NCBI RefSeq assembly: GCF_041725775.1
Contig: NZ_JBEUEL010000012.1
Location: 1-64,000 of the forward strand
Direction of reading: 5' to 3'
Origin: Pueribacillus sp041725775
GTDB lineage: Bacteria; Bacillota; Bacilli; Bacillales; UBA6769
DNA length: 64,000 nt
Shown here: positions 62,799-64,000 of the stretch, piece after piece
How positions within the stretch are numbered: the stretch's first letter is position 1
Layout of the letters: every line of letters begins with the position of its first letter
The notes under the pieces: model-generated
Databases searched by the model: none
Told to the model about the DNA's origin: nothing
Seen by the model: only the letters and a program-made list of their open reading frames with translations
Made by a program: the position numbers and the translations under genes

Positions 62799-63641
62799 AT
62801 GACTAGGTTATTAACATCATTTGTCGTTTTCTTACTATTTGGATTATTTCTTTTTATTAATAATCACTGGATTACTGTGAGTAAGCATGAACTTTATTTT
62901 GACAGACTGCCAAACAATTTCTCTGGATTAAAAATTGTACACTTATCAGATTTACATGATGCGAACTTCGGGAAAGGCCAAAGTCGATTAATAAAAAAAA
63001 TTAAGAATGAGAAACCCGATTTTATTTTTTTTACAGGCGATCTTATTGATAGTAACCGTTATGATTTAAATAAAAGTATACAAGTGATTAATGAATTAGT
63101 TGAAATGGCTCCTGTTTATTATGTAACGGGTAATCATGAAATTGCAACAAATGAAGTTGATAAGATTATAAAGTCTTTAAAGTCAAGAGGAGTGACGGTT
63201 TTACAAAATGAATCAGAAGTAATACAACGAGGACGTCAAAAAATTGTGATAGGTGGAATCGAAGATCCACTTATGCGTATATCTGAGCAGAAAGCTAAGA
63301 AAAAAATTGTAAAATCAAATATAGAACGTACATTTAAGAATGTTAATCATCAATCGATCTTTAAGCTACTATTATCACATCGACCAGAATATTTTAATAT
63401 ATATGCTCAACAGGACGTTGATGCTGTTTTTAGTGGACATGCTCACGGAGGACAAATTAGGATTCCTTTTGTAGGAGGTCTCCTTTCTCCTGGACAAGGT
63501 TGGTTTCCAACGTATACATCAGGTGTATATACATCTCGCTCAACAAACATGATTGTTAGCCGTGGACTTGGTAATAGCGTAATTCCGATTCGTGTATTTA
63601 ATTTACCTGAAATCGTCGTGATTACATTAAAAAGTATATAA
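62799..63641 (+). CDS. Membrane-anchored metallophosphoesterase (YkuE/YaeI-like)
   Basis: Calcineurin-like phosphoesterase of 280 residues with an N-terminal membrane anchor (about residues 4-21) and the catalytic domain outside or at the membrane face. All metal motifs are seen: HLSDLHDANFG (near 48), GDLID, GNHE and the late SGHAHGGQIRIP. Relatives hydrolyse lipid or wall-linked phosphate compounds such as UDP-diacylglucosamine; which applies here is unknown. The ATG follows GGGGAAAGG at a long spacing. High AT and a non-conserved neighbourhood suggest accessory DNA. Confidence 0.82.
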   Translation: MTRLLTSFVVFLLFGLFLFINNHWITVSKHELYFDRLPNNFSGLKIVHLSDLHDANFGKGQSRLIKKIKNEKPDFIFFTGDLIDSNRYDLNKSIQVINELVEMAPVYYVTGNHEIATNEVDKIIKSLKSRGVTVLQNESEVIQRGRQKIVIGGIEDPLMRISEQKAKKKIVKSNIERTFKNVNHQSIFKLLLSHRPEYFNIYAQQDVDAVFSGHAHGGQIRIPFVGGLLSPGQGWFPTYTSGVYTSRSTNMIVSRGLGNSVIPIRVFNLPEIVVITLKSI

Positions 63642-63733
63642 TTCACAAAATGATTATTTTAACAGTATAGTTGTTTCCGAACGAAATATACTACGGGTAA
63701 CGAGAAGGAAAGGTAAAAAAGGAGTGAGGAAAT

Positions 63734-63904
63734 TTGGAGAAAGGAAGAAAACGAAAGCTAAAGAAAATTGCCGAAAAAGAGAAGAGCAAGGGGAGGAATC
63801 AACCGTTCTTAGACAACGAGAAAAACCAATTAAACGATAATAATCGACAAACAGTCTTATCTGAACAAGTTCGGTATGACAATGCCGACGACCTTTATAA
63901 ATAA
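63734..63904 (+). CDS. Small basic protein of unknown function
   Basis: A 56-residue frame with TTG start behind a strong AAGGAGTGAGG site seven bases away. The first 21 residues are very basic (MEKGRKRKLKKIAEKEKSKG), and the rest is rich in Asn, Asp and Gln, ending YDNADDLYK. I do not recognise a family; it resembles small spore or nucleic-acid-binding proteins in composition only. It runs toward a gene on the other strand, with 6 bases between their stops. Confidence 0.5.
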   Translation: MEKGRKRKLKKIAEKEKSKGRNQPFLDNEKNQLNDNNRQTVLSEQVRYDNADDLYK

Positions 63905-63910
63905 CTTTAG

Positions 63911-64000
63911 TTAACTTTTTTCAGGTTTGAAATGTCCACAATACACCCCGTAAATTTCCACCTCATTAAATGGTACATTAATCGTTCGATAGTTCTTATT
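63911..64000 (-). CDS. C-terminal end of an opposing gene, possibly S24/LexA-like
   Basis: On the minus strand a frame runs open from the window edge to a TAA at 63911, encoding the last 29 residues. The part NVPFNEVEIYGVYCGHF resembles the closing beta strands of S24 peptidase (LexA or phage-repressor) proteins, which end in a pattern like EVxIxGxVxGxF. This rests on a short pattern, so the identity is tentative. If right, the window edge enters a repressor gene of a mobile or stress-regulated locus. It is the only minus-strand gene seen. Confidence 0.4.
   Translation of the reverse strand, partial: NKNYRTINVPFNEVEIYGVYCGHFKPEKS

Noticed and set aside
62084..63641. A phage-defence operon formed by the transglutaminase-fold protein and phosphoesterase
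   Set aside because: The two genes are separated by about 100 bases with no shared operon signals, and neither carries effector or sensor domains typical of known defence systems.
1..64000. CRISPR arrays, tRNA or rRNA genes, transposases and integrases
   Set aside because: No regularly spaced direct repeats, no cloverleaf or CCA-ended sequences, no rRNA signatures and no transposase or recombinase motifs were seen.

Overview
The window is a low-GC, Gram-positive, endospore-forming chromosome segment, almost certainly from the family Bacillaceae. Gene content and order closely follow the Bacillus subtilis cdsA-dxr-rseP-proS-polC-rimP-nusA-infB-truB-ribF-rpsO-pnp region, then the dpaAB/asd/dapG/dapA cluster, spoIIIE, recA, rny, mutSL, miaA, hfq and spoVK. 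Sporulation genes (dpaA, dpaB, spoIIIE, spoVS, cotE, spoVK) are intact, so the organism probably makes spores. Apart from one partial gene at the right edge, every gene I accept is on the + strand. No rRNA, tRNA, insertion sequence, integrase or CRISPR array was seen.

Layout. 1-5.3 kb: phospholipid and isoprenoid synthesis, site-2 protease and prolyl-tRNA synthetase. 5.5-9.8 kb: polC. 9.9-15.4 kb: the nusA-infB transcription/translation operon. 15.4-20 kb: truB, ribF, rpsO and pnp. 20-23 kb: a polysaccharide-deacetylase homologue, an M16 peptidase and ymxH. 23-28 kb: dipicolinate synthase plus the aspartate-to-dihydrodipicolinate genes, so the substrate and the spore-specific product are made from one locus. 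28-31 kb: RNase J2, a 35-residue membrane peptide, TepA and YlzJ. 31-38.5 kb: spoIIIE, an M16 pair, a short-chain dehydrogenase, a RodZ-like protein and pgsA. 38.5-45.6 kb: cinA, a DEAD-box helicase, recA, rny, ymdB and spoVS. 46-49.7 kb: an M19 dipeptidase and a two-subunit 2-oxoacid:ferredoxin oxidoreductase, at a place where B. subtilis carries tdh-kbl. 49.8-61.8 kb: miaB, ricA, cotE, mutS, mutL, miaA, hfq, spoVK, hflX and ynbB. 62-64 kb: a less conserved tail with a transglutaminase-fold protein, a membrane-anchored phosphoesterase, a small basic ORF and the end of an opposing gene.

Regulatory signals that can be read directly include about twenty hairpin terminators or attenuators, a LexA box with a sigma-A promoter before recA, a sigma-K-like promoter before dpaA, a sigma-H-like promoter before spoVS, an S15-type leader before rpsO and a hairpin that would mask the ylxY ribosome binding site.

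The main unexplained structure is a set of degenerate, partly palindromic intergenic repeats (about 3.34-3.59, 10.45-10.80, 22.52-22.82, 45.64-45.99 and 61.94-62.0 kb) linked by shared 10-19 base words. They look like decayed copies of one small non-autonomous element family. I did not find a convincing novel multi-gene system; most of the window is conserved core genome.
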